This document shows, one piece after another, positions 12,054-22,532 of a stretch of DNA of 64,000 bases (the first letter of the stretch is position 1; every line of letters begins with the position of its first letter). The notes beneath the pieces were generated by a model, which saw nothing but the letters and a program-made list of their open reading frames with translations, was not told the DNA's origin and made no database searches. Position numbers and translations under genes: made by a program. Origin of the DNA: Erythroxylum novogranatense (lineage: Eukaryota > Streptophyta > Magnoliopsida > Malpighiales > Erythroxylaceae); NCBI GenBank assembly GCA_029891385.1, contig CM057227.1, positions 60,637,567-60,701,566 on the forward strand, written 5' to 3'.

Positions 12054-12406
12054 TGTTGGACCCCAAATTTTTTTATGATGTCATATTATGTTAATTATAT
12101 GTGTTTATGCCTTAGTTTGGTTAAATTGAGAGGATTATTGGATAATTAAGGTTTAATTGTGGTTAAGTGAGAATTGAAAGGGTAATATGTGTGAGGGCAT
12201 TTTAGGAAGGTTACTTGAGTTGGAGTGGTTTAAGCTTTGTTAAGGAAGAGTATAATGGTCTTTATGCTCTCTTTGACTTAAGTAGGAAATTAGAAAGAAG
12301 ATAAAAGGAAAGGGAAAGAAGAGGAAAAGAGAAAAGAAGAAGAAGTCGTCGATGGAGGAAGAGGAAGAACAGAAGAGAAAAGAGAGTTGCGATCCAAGAG
12401 ACTTTC

Positions 12407-12974
12407 CGACAATTTCCAGGTAAGTTAGCTTCTTATAATCTTGCTTTAGTAAGATTTAACCTTGGATTCGAGTTGAATATGTGAGAATCGGTGGTTTTAG
12501 AGTGTTAGGGTAAAAATGGTTAGATTTCGTGGGTTGAGGTGTTTATGACTGATTTTGAGTTGCTGCTGGGTTAGAAATGTAGTATAAGACATGATCTAAG
12601 GCTTAGGTGTGTTGCATTTGAGTTTGGGAAAGGATTGAAGTTGGAAATACTGGAAATTGGGTTTCGGAGTCGAGCTCCAGACCCGCACGTCGACAATTTC
12701 CAGGTAAGTTAGCTTCTTGTAATCTTGCTTTAGTAAGATTTAACCTTGGATTCGAGTTGAATATGTGAGAATCGGTGGTTTTAGAGTGTTAGGGCAAAAA
12801 TGGTTAGATTTCGTGGATTGAGGTGTTTATGACTGATTTTGAGTTGCTGCTGGGTTAAAAATGTAGTATAAGACATGATCTAAGGCTTAGGTATGTTGCA
12901 TTTGAGTTTGGGAAATGATTGAAGTTGGAAATACTGGAAATTGGGTTTCGGAGTCGAGCTCCAGACCCGCACGT
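12407..12974. repeat. 284-bp tandem duplication within the LTR
   Basis: The block 12407-12690 is repeated at 12691-12974 with only a few differences. The join reads CACGTCGACAATTT, falling in the first CGTCG of the palindrome array. The 3' LTR has a single copy. Confidence 0.9.
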
Positions 12975-13165
12975 CGCGACGTGCGTATGAACACACCGCG
13001 ATGTGGAGTTCGTCGTGACGTGTAATAATTAAATTCGTCGTGACGAGCGGGGAAACGTTCGTCGTGACCAGCGGGGAAACGTTCGTCGCGACGTGCAAAG
13101 GAGGCACGCCGCGACGTGCGAAAGGGGCGACATCGCGACGTGCGAAGAAGGCTTGTCGCGACTTG
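12971..13165. repeat. Array of nine CGTCGCGACG-type palindromes, about 24-bp period
   Basis: Seven-base cores (TCGCGAC and one-base variants) start at 12974, 12996, 13013, 13038, 13062, 13086, 13109, 13133 and 13156. Gaps are 22, 17, 25, 24, 24, 23, 24 and 23. Many copies are embedded in perfect palindromes such as ACGTCGCGACGT. The spacers are unrelated to each other. Confidence 0.9.
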
Positions 13166-13291
13166 CGAAGAGAGGCGAACATCCAATTTTTCTGAAGGAG
13201 ATTTTTAGGCATATCTTGGGTTGTAGATGTCCAATTGAGGTGATTTCAGATTCGTGGTGATCCAGAAATAGTGGGCTTCAAGTTTTATGAA

Positions 13292-13663
13292 GATGAATGG
13301 GTATATTGAGTGGTTGGCTGTCTTAGGTTTTATTATGGATTATGAATTAAGTGTTGACTTAATTCTAGTTGGATTGTCTGATAGTTATTCACAATTTGTG
13401 TTAAACTATCGGATGAACCAGATATCCACGACAATCCCTGAGTTGATCAATCTACTCAACACAGCAGAACAAGCTATCAAGAAGGATAGCAAGCAAGTGC
13501 TTATGGTAGCCTCTTCTCCTTCTGGTTCAAAGAAAAAGAATCTAAAGAAGAAAAAGTCTAAGAAACCAAAAGGAAGTGCAGCCAAAAAGAAAACCAAAGA
13601 AACTGCACCAAAAGGAACTTGCTTCCATTGTGGCAAGACTGGCCACTGGAGGCGAAACTGTAA
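13292..13663 (+). pseudogene. Copia-2 gag remnant with zinc knuckle
   Basis: It reads MNGYIEWLAVLGFIMDYEL, then DLILVGLSDSY and IPELINLLNTAEQ, then a lysine-rich linker (about 13525-13610) and a CCHC zinc knuckle, CFHCGKTGHWRRNC (13620-13660). The open frame is fused upstream to Gypsy-1 LTR sequence and downstream runs into a solo LTR, so the long frame at 13287-13862 is chimeric at both ends. Gag amino-terminal residues are missing. The zinc knuckle would bind element RNA. Confidence 0.87.
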
Positions 13664-16658
13664 TGTTGGAACCCCACCCCGGTGGATCGTGGGTCCCACG
13701 TCCTACGTGATGCTCGGACACGTATCCCACGAGGGAGGGATTCCTCACCACACTAATAGACTTGTTTCGACATTAAAACTTCATAATCATGAACCTTGCG
13801 CTATTAACCTTTCAGGGTCCTTAGCTGTAATTCCACATTCGTGGCAAGCGCACACTATTTAAACATCAAAATCATAAGTTGACTTCTTCATATAAGTTGT
13901 ATCTCTATGCCTCAAGTTCATTTTACAACAAGTATCACCTCAAACGGAGTTGTATAACTCAAGTTATACTCAAAAAGCCTAGCATAGTTCATACTCCAAA
14001 AATGATCTCCAAACCGACCTCTCACTTGTTTTATTGCAAAATTTTGCAATTTGACTCCAAATGATACCAATGTTTTTGGAAAGATAGATATATTTCTTAG
14101 GAATCTAATGGTTCAAGCCTCACCTCAATTGGAGGTCGGATGAGAAATTTATTCCCAAAAGAATCAAGTATGTTCACATCCTAAATCAATTTGAACATCG
14201 TTTGGCGCGATTACCATATATTTTGATTTACAAATTGTATTCCTTTCGTTTTTGTACCATTAGAAATTAGACATCTATATCTACAACTTTTATGAAGACT
14301 GAAAAACGAGAATCAGCCTCTAAAAATTCGAAAATCCACCATCTTTCCCGTAGTTGTCCGTTAAACGGACAGCCATGTCCGTTTAAAGGACATGTACGGG
14401 TGAAAGGGTCCCAAAAGGTTCACAAATGTCCGTTAAACGGACATGCAAGTCCGTTTAACGGACACGGGCAAGGTAAGGGGTGTTCTTACACCCGAGGCTG
14501 TCCGTTTAATGGACATTCATGTCCGTTTAACGGACATGCAATTTCTCAAAACTTCAAATCTTCTTCCAATGCATCTCAATCTTCAACCTAACTTCATAAC
14601 CATTTATACACTTCCAAATTTACTCATTCCAAAACTTAAACACTTTATACTCCAAGTTCAACTCACCAAAATCATAATTTCCAACTTAATTGGTTCATCA
14701 AACCATGGGTTTCAATCAGTTGTCATCAAAGTTATCATAACTTCATAAGCCATATGAACAACAAGCATGACTTTAGTTGTTATCTTCCAATTCTCATAAC
14801 TTCCTACTCCAAATTCTAAAAATTACATATTATACCTCAATGGAAATATGACAAAATGCTCTAAAACTCTCATGAAGGATGAAAATGTTAATTTCATCAT
14901 TAAGCATGGTAAAAAGCCACTCAAAGGCACTGCCCATAAAAGGTCCAATGAAACAGTAACATAGCTAATTGAACAGTAACTGAATGTGTTTCTATCCTCA
15001 TAACTTCTTAACCCTAAGTCCAAATGAGACACATTATATGTCATTGGAAAGATATGAACCTCTACTACAAACTTCAAAAAGGCTTCCCGATCCAAATCAA
15101 ACCCTAAGAGAGACTAAATCCCAAGTGAAGTTTCTATCAAATTTTAGGAAAATTTGACAGCACTTCCCTTGAAAATTGAACTAACCAACTTCAATCCTAG
15201 CTCCATCACCTGCATAAAACTCAATATCCAACCTCATTCAACATAGTTCAATTCCAAAAGTATCTCCAAATACAATTCAAGGAAGCAACCACACTCCTAG
15301 ACATCTATTCCATTCCTAATTATAAAACCATACAATCTCATCCACTCCTTTTTGCTAATTCAAACCATACAATGATGCATATGTATAAAACATAAGCAAA
15401 TTACATAAATTACAATTGAAAGTCAGAAATCTTGCATTTACATGAAATTCAAAGTTATTACAAAGCTTTAGAGGGCATTTTAGCCCAATTACATCATAGT
15501 TTCAAGGAACAAAATACAAAATACATTCCAAAATGATATCTAAAGCCTTGGTTTCTAAAACATGATTTCAAAAACAAAACTTGCATCGGAGTAATGCTTT
15601 ATTCCCGATGCGGTGTCTCGGTTTCTCGCTCGTGACCTGTGGAGGGGAAAATGGGGGGTGAGCTCGACGGCTCCGTGGGTAAAAACTTAATAATTAAGAA
15701 TAAACATGCCAAAATCCTTTATTAATTTATTCTCAAACAATTGAACTAAACCTCTTTGTCATAAACCATCTCTTCATTAATATCAAATGATCAAAGAAAA
15801 TTATAAAACAATATATCACACAAGAACAACTTAGAAAGCACATAATATAGTCACACATAAGTTGGTTTTTTGGGTGGGTCCAACAGGACGTACTACACAT
15901 TTCTGTAAAACGGTCATGTGTAGCCGTGAACACATGAGGGAGTCCGTGAGGAACTCCATAGCCACTTGCGGGAAGGCGGGAGAAGCCTATATAGGTGCAC
16001 CTATCACATAAAGGACCACCCTAAACCTATAGAAACATGCATATCACATCATTCATGCATTTTATACACATTAGTCCTTAATGAACCTTGCAACATCCAT
16101 TTTCACATAATTGCCTAATTCACATGTTCAAATCCATTTTCCACTTGTTCAACAATCATATACACATTTTCATATCTCATATACATTTAAACCATTTCAA
16201 GAAATACAAGCAACATTGATAAATCATTTTAAAGTATTCAATAGCATTTATTATAGAACTTTAACAAGTTCATTAACTCAATTATTAAGAAATTTACCCA
16301 CCTTAAACCTTTAGCCTTGAATTTGATCACTTGATCTTTCTTCTTGCTCAAATAACCTCTCTTCACCTTCATTAAGCAAGTATAATCCAATTAACATGGG
16401 ATGTCCCAAAATTAGACAAACCTAGGAGAGGAAAACATAGAATGAAACCTACCTAACTTTACCCAAACCTTACCTAAGCTAGAAGCATCAAAACCCACTC
16501 ATAAACCCAAAGAATTTATCATTTTTCTTACCTTGAAAGAAGACCTACGAAATTTCTCCCTCTCTTAGCTTTGATGAAAACTCTTACACCTTTCTTTCTC
16601 TTCTCTTTCTTAAACACTTTACCACTCTACTCTAAGCAAGAAAAACACAAGACCTAAA

Positions 16659-16692
<34 letters not shown>

Positions 16693-17177
16693 TTCTTCTT
16701 CTACATATACGAAACTCTCCCTCTCCCTTTCTCTAGAATTTTCGTGAATCCTCTTCTATATTCCCTAATACATGACTTTTTAACTTAAAAACTTAAGCCT
16801 TAATCCCTAAACTACGTAGTTTTTGTAAAAACATTCCCTTCCTTAAAAGCTTTACTCCTCTACCTCACATGCACGTTTCCACGACATACTCCTCTTCTTT
16901 TTATTTTTAATTGGACTAATCAAAGACTCATCTAACCCTCCTTCAAAGCTTAAACTCTTAGAACATATATAAACTTCCCAAAAATACCCTCAAGCCATTT
17001 TATTCCTTTTAAATTCTAACAACTAACAACTAATTCAACTTTAATTTATACTAATCCCACCATTTAATTTCCATTCCTCTAAACACTATAAACCTCAATT
17101 AAGTCCAACAAAAAGGAAAATTCAAATTAAACCTCAAAAATAACATAATCATGCTTCATACGATTCGGGGCCCAACA
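13664..17177 (-). repeat. Solo LTR of the Gypsy-2 family (3514 bp), TSD TGTAA
   Basis: It begins TGTTGGAACCCC and ends GGGGCCCAACA, and is the reverse complement of the LTR at 40889-44640 over long stretches (for example 15615-15655 against 33768-33810). TGTAA occurs at 13659-13663 and 17178-17182. There is no internal coding region, so LTR-LTR recombination has removed the body. It carries a (CTT)n run at about 16670-16702 matching the (GAA)n run of the other copies. Its central segment differs from the other copies and holds a distinct palindrome array. Confidence 0.93.
14355..14536. repeat. Three pairs of 17-bp palindromes TGTCCGTTTAACGGACA, 72-bp period
   Basis: Palindromes start at 14355, 14376, 14427, 14448, 14499 and 14520. 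Within each pair the gap is exactly 21 bp; between pairs it is exactly 72 bp. Copies differ by one or two bases (TTAA/TTTAA order, one GGACA arm variant), while the sequence between pairs is unrelated. Confidence 0.93.
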
Positions 17178-18740
17178 TGTAAAGTCTATTTGGAAGAATT
17201 GAAGCAGAAGAAGGCATTAGATGCCTCAGCTCCTTCAGGTATGTTTGTCATTGAGGTTAATACTGTTTCTGACCATAACATATGGGTATTAGATACCGGT
17301 TGTGGCTCACACATATGCAATGATATCACGGGGCCTCGGGGACGATGAGCGACTCATGAAGGAGAACTAGACATGCGTGTAGGAAATGGAGCAAGAGTTG
17401 CTGCATTAGCCGTAGGCACTTATTTTTTGTCACTCCCCAGTGGGCTTGTAATTAAATTGAATGAATGTTATTTTGTACCTGTTTTAACAAAGAACATATT
17501 GTCTGTTTTTTATTTAAATAGAACTGGTTTCCATTTGACTTTTAGTAGCAATGGTTGTTCTATTAGTTTGAATGGAATGCTTTATGGTACTGGTACATTA
17601 TGCAATGGCATTTACATATTAGATATGTCACATCCAATTATGAATGTCAATGACACGAAAAGACATAAACAAGATAATTTAAAATCAATTTACTTATAGC
17701 ATTGTCGCCTTAGCCATATAAATGAGAGACGCATAGCTAAGCTCCATAAGAGTGGTAGTTTAGGGTCATTTGATTATGAATCATATGACACATGTGAATC
17801 TTGTTTATTAGGCAAGATGACTAAGTTACCTTTAAGGAAAGGGTGAGCGACGCAATCGGAGTATTAGACCTATTACATTCATATGTATGTGGTCCGATGT
17901 CCATCCATGCTAGAAGTGGTTGTCTTTACTTCATTACCTTTATCGATGATTATTCTCGATATGGGTACCAGATGTCGATGAGATACAAATCAAAGTATTT
18001 GAAAAGTTCAAACAATTGAAATGAAGTAGAAAACCAAATTGGGAAAAGTATCAAGACATTACGATCCGATCGTGGTGGGGAATACTTAGACCAACAATTT
18101 TTAGATTATCTCAGAGATAATGGGATTTTATCTCAATGGACTCCTCCTTACACACCACAAAGATAATGGTGTGGTGAGAGGAGAAATCGAACCTTGTTAG
18201 ACATGGTACGATCGATGATGGGCTTTGCAAAGTTATCAAAATCCTTTTGGGGGTATGCACTTGAGACAGTTGTTTATTTGTTAAACAGAGTTCCATCAAA
18301 GACAGTTGATGTTACTCCATTTGAGATGTGGACTAACAAAAGACCCTATCTTACTCATTTGAAAGTTTGGGATTGTCACCTTATGTGAAGCGGATACGGT
18401 CGAGATAAACTTGATGCAAAGTCGACAAGTGTTTGTTTGTAGGATATCCTAAAGAAACAATGGGATATCAATTCTACCTTCTTTGAGGAACAAAAGGTGT
18501 TTGTTTCAAAGCATGCTGTCTTTAGAGAAAGAGTTTCTTTTATAAGAAGATAGTGGGAGCAAAATTGAACTTGAAGAAGTTCAAGATGCTCGAAACAGTA
18601 GAATCAATCGCTGAACCTAAAACTGTGACTCATACAGATGAAGTAACAGTTCAATCTTCTACAACACACGAAGTTCATAGGTCACGTAGGATATGCTCTA
18701 TTCCCGAGAGATATGGATTTCTCGTGAATGAATAGAATGA
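17178..18740 (+). pseudogene. Copia-2 protease, GAG-pre-integrase and integrase remnant
   Basis: After the TGTAA repeat the copia frame resumes with KVYLEELKQKKALDA. The protease core NIWVLDTGCGSHICND lies at about 17270-17320. GAG-pre-integrase (LSHINERRIAKLHKSGSLG and C-x2-C in ESCLLGKM) is at about 17700-17830, after a TAG at 17697 replacing the tryptophan of the expected LWHCR. Integrase core pieces follow (IDDYSRY near 17940, WCGERRNRTLLDMVRSMMGF at 18170-18230, FEMWTNKRPYLTHLKVW near 18320-18370). The pieces sit in several frames, so no product is expected. Confidence 0.86.
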
Positions 18741-20330
18741 CGTATTGCTCATAGAAGATAATGAGCCTACCACCTATGAAGAGGTTCTGAAGAGTTCAGA
18801 GTCTGAGAAATAGCTTCAAGCCATGAAGGCTGAAATGGATTCCATGTATGAAAACCAAGTATGGGCTTTGGTTGAGGCACCCGAAGGAATAAAACCCATA
18901 GGGTGTAAATGGGTTTTCAAAAAGAAAACCGACATGGATGGTAATGCAATTACCTATAAAGCACGGCTTGTGGCTAAAGGTTTTCGTCAAAGATAAGGAG
19001 TTAACTACGACAAGACCTTCAGCCCAGTAGCAATGTTTAAATCCATTAGGATACTCCTAGCCATTGCCACTCATTATGATTATGAGATATGGCAAATGGA
19101 TGTGAAGACAGCTTTCCTAAACGGAAATCTAGCTGAGGATGTATATATGACACAACCAGAGGGCTTCACGTTCTATGATGGCAAAAATGTATGCAAGCTT
19201 CAGAAATCCATCTATGGATTGAAGCAAGCATCCAGGAGTTGGAATATCCGTTTTGATGAGGTAATCAAAGAGTTTGGTTTCTCACAAAATCCGGATGAAC
19301 ACTATGTGTATAAGAAGGTTAGTGGGACTGCAATCGTATTCCTTATGCTATATATAGATGACATATTATTACTAGGAAACGATGTCTCTATGCTACAATC
19401 TGTGAAGATTTGGTTATCCAAACAATTTGCCATGAAAGACCTTAGTGAAGTAACTTATATCCTTGGGATAAAGATTTATAGAGATAGATCAAAAAGATTG
19501 CTTGGTCTTTCACAATCAACGTACATAGACAAGATGCTAAAGAGGTTTAGCATGGAACAATCCAAGAGAGGGTACCTTCCTGTGACTCATGGGATAGCAC
19601 TCTCGAAATCTATATGTCCTAAGATACAAGATGAGAGGATGTGCATGAATATGATCCCGTATGCATCTGCAGTAGGATCTATCATATCTGTTATGCTATA
19701 TCGAGACCCGATGTATCATATGCTCTAAGTGTTACGAGCGGATACTAATCGGATCCTGGTGAGGGTCACTAGGTGGCTGTCAAGAATATCCTCAAGTACT
19801 TGCGAAGGACTAAGGATGTTTTCTTGATATATAGAGATGGAGATCTCAAAGTGGCGGGTATCACAGATGCGGTTTTCAATCGATAAGGATGATTCTAAAT
19901 CCCAATCAGGTTACATATTCATCGAGCGGCAGGCGATCGGTTGGAAGAGTTCCAAACAAGAGACAACTGCCGATTCAACAACCGAGACATAGTACATTGC
20001 CGCTTCAGACGCAGCAAAGGAAACAGTTTGGATCAAGAAGTTCATTACTGAACTTGGTGTGGTTCCTAGCTATGATGGGCCCATACAGTTGTATTGTGAC
20101 AACAATGGGGCTATTACGCAGGTGAAGGAACCAAGGTCTCATCAACGATCCAAACACGTACTCCGCAGATATCATCTGATTAGGGAGATCATTTGACGAG
20201 GTGATGTCCAGATAGAGAGAATTCCCACAGAGTAAAATATTGTTGATCCGTTGACAAAGCCATTATCACAAAAGAGTTTTGATTCTCATGTACTCGCCTA
20301 TGGTATTAGATATCAAGGCGATTGGCTTTA
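18741..20330 (+). pseudogene. Copia-2 reverse transcriptase and RNase H remnant
   Basis: Reverse transcriptase blocks: MDSMYENQVWALV from 18838, GCKWVFKKKTDMDG, ARLVAKGFRQR followed by TAA (18994-18996, expected glutamine), FSPVAMFKSIRILLA, DVKTAFLNG (first catalytic aspartate), IYGLKQASRSW, LYIDDILLLG (catalytic D-D, about 19352) and SQSTYIDKMLKRF. A further TAG at 18811 replaces an expected tryptophan. RNase H follows with frameshifts: LYCDNNGAI near 20090, QRSKHV near 20140, and DPLTKPLSQ near 20245. The final stop is at about 20330, just before the purine tract and LTR. Confidence 0.9.
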
Positions 20331-20347
20331 GGTCAAGTGAGATATTT

Positions 20348-21646
20348 TGTTAGAGTAGTGTCCTAAAGGCAATCGCCTTTAGCGCGTTTTGTACAAAGTT
20401 GTGTACATACTTCATGAATAAATAAAGAAAAGCATATTTCATTAATTTGATGTTCATATTGATATTGATCTATAAGAAAATTAATGAAGTCCATGGTACA
20501 TGACATAGCATGAAGAAAATTGTGATGTGATCATACTACTGAGATTCCTATCATGTGCAATTATGTCAGTATCTAAATTATCCCTAGTCGTAGGATTACT
20601 GAAACTGGACATCGTTAATCTGGAGAGACTAGCACATCTCAAGCTCCTTGATTTGATCAAGCAGTGGATCTCAGAAACTGTAAATATGAGATGTTTAGGG
20701 TTGAGATGTGAATGCTTACTAGAGGTAGTAAGTTCATTGGATGACCAGCTATGAGATCATCACATGGATGTCCTATTCTAATGTCAGTGATAATCTCATC
20801 ATAGCAATGGTGCAAATATCCTTAGACTTGAGGTGCTCAAGGATGTCTTGGATACTGATTCTGTGCTTTGACTCCATTCCTTGTTGCCTTACACAGGTCG
20901 CTCATAGGGTGGTGATTGGGTATAGGTTGAGGTATTCGAAGGTAATTGAGTAGCCAATAGAGAATTCACCACTTCTGTGATAGCAGAAAATGATACCCAT
21001 GGCCTCTTGTCAGGGTCATTACTTAGAAATCTCTGGCCGGAGTTCATATGTCATGAAGAGTGTCTTCAGTGACATATAAAGTAATGAGTCCCAGGATGAG
21101 AAATGATATCACTTGGACTAGATTTGACGTAGTCAGTCTAGTAAGAGTTGACATTTTGTCCATACTCATAATCAAGTGGGGTATAGCATGGTGAAAGCAC
21201 GAATTGCACGGTAATTATCTATGGAAAGGTTCGTGATATGGTCCGTGATGAATATAGGTTCATTCGTCAAACCAATTACTTTTCGGTCAATTGGGGGTCA
21301 TGATGTGTTGCTAGATACCGCTCATGACTTGGTCAGAATAAGTGTTAATCTAAGTAGCCAACATAACCGGAAACCTAATGGGTCACAAGCATAAGAGTGA
21401 CTCGGAGAATTCGTAAAATAGTTTTGGATAGAGATCCAATATATGGAGAGCAATAGGACTAAATGGATCCCGATGAGATTAGGATATGTCCCGATGAGAT
21501 CGTGACATCGATATTGCTGAAATAGGTCTTCGGTGGTTTTTCCATACCAGGGCCTGTAGGTCGGTAGGACCGACCCCAGTGTGACTGGACCACTTCAGCA
21601 TTTATATACATATATATATATATCTTATTAATTAATTAAAGAATTA

Positions 21647-21682
<36 letters not shown>

Positions 21683-22145
21683 CAACGTGGAAAGGAGGAG
21701 AAGCTTCTTCTTTTATGCTTTGTCAAAAGTTGCATTAAATGACTAGAAGACAAAAATGAAAGATAGAAGAGTGATGATCGTTGGTTTTGGAATATAGAAG
21801 ATAGGTTTTGAAGGAAGAAAAGGTTTTTCTCTTCTTCATCAACGATCTTCAATCTTCAAGCTTCTCTCCAAGCTTCTCCTTGATCGTTTTCTCCTTAGCT
21901 CTCCAAGAACAAGGTAAGAGCTAGCACTCTCTCCCTTGTTCTAGCTATTCTCGGGTCAAACGGTTTGCCCCGGTTAGGTTCTCCAATCTCTGCGTGGATA
22001 CCGTTAGAGACGGTCTCTTTTGGTCGTTATGGTTTGACATTGTTATATAGACACATGGATCCTGGCTTTCGGGAAGGTCCCGGAATAAAAATTTTTGTTT
22101 TTCCGCACCGTGTGTATGTGATGCACACACCGGGATTTTCCGACA
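20348..22145 (+). repeat. Copia-2 3' LTR (1798 bp)
   Basis: It starts TGTTAGAG right after the purine-rich AAGTGAGATATTT and ends GGGATTTTCCGACA. It aligns with Copia-1 LTRs over most of its length but lacks their first 70-80 bases with the two AAGTCGACTT palindromes; instead it begins near CTAAAGGCAATCGCCTTTAG, itself an imperfect dyad. It includes a TA microsatellite (about 21603-21682). Confidence 0.9.
21603..21682. repeat. TA/TG microsatellite in Copia-2 LTR
   Basis: Alternating TA runs with ATTAATTA in the middle and a short TG run at the end. The equivalent site in Copia-1 LTRs (about 536-585, 8228-8280) is shorter. Confidence 0.85.
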
Positions 22146-22512
22146 GTATGTGAGTCCTTATGAAATCCTTGAGAGGATTGGACCACTCGCCTACAGGTTG
22201 GCGTTACCTCCGGAATTGTCTCAGATTCATGACGTCTTTCATGTGTCTATGTTGAGGAGGTATAGATTGGATCCTTCTCATATCATTCAGACTAGTGAGG
22301 TTTAGCTGAGGGATGATCTGAGTTATGAGGAGCAGCCGGTGGAGATTTTGGATACCAAAGATAAAGTCCTCCGGAATAAGACGGTTCAGCTAGTCAAGGT
22401 CCTGTGGAGGAATCATTCGGTGGAGGAGGTGACATGGGAGCCCTTGGAAGCTATGAAGGAGAAGTATCCGTATCTCTTCGATGACTCAGGTAATAATTTC
22501 GAGGACGAAATT
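22146..22512 (+). pseudogene. Gypsy-1 integrase C-terminus and chromodomain
   Basis: The block reads SPYEILERIGPLAYRLALP, PPELSQIHDVFHVSMLRRY, then TAG (about 22303, expected glutamine), then LRDDLSYEE, ILDTKDKVLRNKTVQLVKV, LWRNHSVEEVTWEP and EKYPYLF. This is the integrase tail plus chromodomain of the chromovirus branch of Ty3/gypsy, in which the chromodomain (aromatic-rich V-LWRNHSVEE-TWEP) is thought to steer integration to heterochromatin. It starts at the Copia-2 right edge, so everything upstream is lost. The same segment of Gypsy-2 (40469-40870) is closely similar. Confidence 0.9.
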
Positions 22513-22516
22513 TCTT

Positions 22517-22532
22517 TTAAGAGGGGGAGAAA
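22517..22532 (+). promoter_or_regulatory. Gypsy-1 polypurine tract
   Basis: AAGAGGGGGAGAAA directly precedes the 3' LTR start TGTTGGACC at 22533. Confidence 0.88.

Larger units (their letters stand above)
12054..13291 (+). repeat. Gypsy-1 5' LTR, truncated
   Basis: Matches the start of the 3' LTR (22533 onward) up to about 23425. It carries a 284-bp tandem duplication that the 3' LTR lacks. It contains a purine-rich tract (12290-12380), a strong splice-donor-like CAGGTAAGT (12418-12426, repeated at 12702) and a palindrome array. It ends abruptly at about 13291, where the sequence switches to copia gag. Confidence 0.88.
13292..22145 (+). mobile_element. Copia-2: 5'-truncated Ty1/copia inside Gypsy-1
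   Basis: Same family as Copia-1: coding parts align block by block. It begins inside gag at about 13292 with no 5' LTR, leader or primer site, and ends with a TG...CA LTR (20348-22145). A 3.5-kb solo LTR interrupts its zinc knuckle (13664-17177). It inserted into the Gypsy-1 integrase C-terminal coding region, which resumes at 22146. Its 5' target duplication is lost with the deletion. Confidence 0.88.

Noticed and set aside
12880..13212. Minus-strand open frames rich in ARRDV/TSRR repeats (also 23077-23400, 31362-31661, 46487-46711)
   Set aside because: They are translations of the TCGCGAC palindrome arrays inside LTRs; the stop-free reading comes from the CG-rich motif, with no domain or start context.
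13406..13751. Minus-strand phenylalanine-rich frames
   Set aside because: Shadow of the lysine-rich linker in Copia-2 gag.
14292..14591. Open frame with repeated CPLNGH/CPFNGH
   Set aside because: Translation of the TGTCCGTTTAACGGACA array within a solo LTR; the unit follows the DNA palindromes and spacers are not protein-like.
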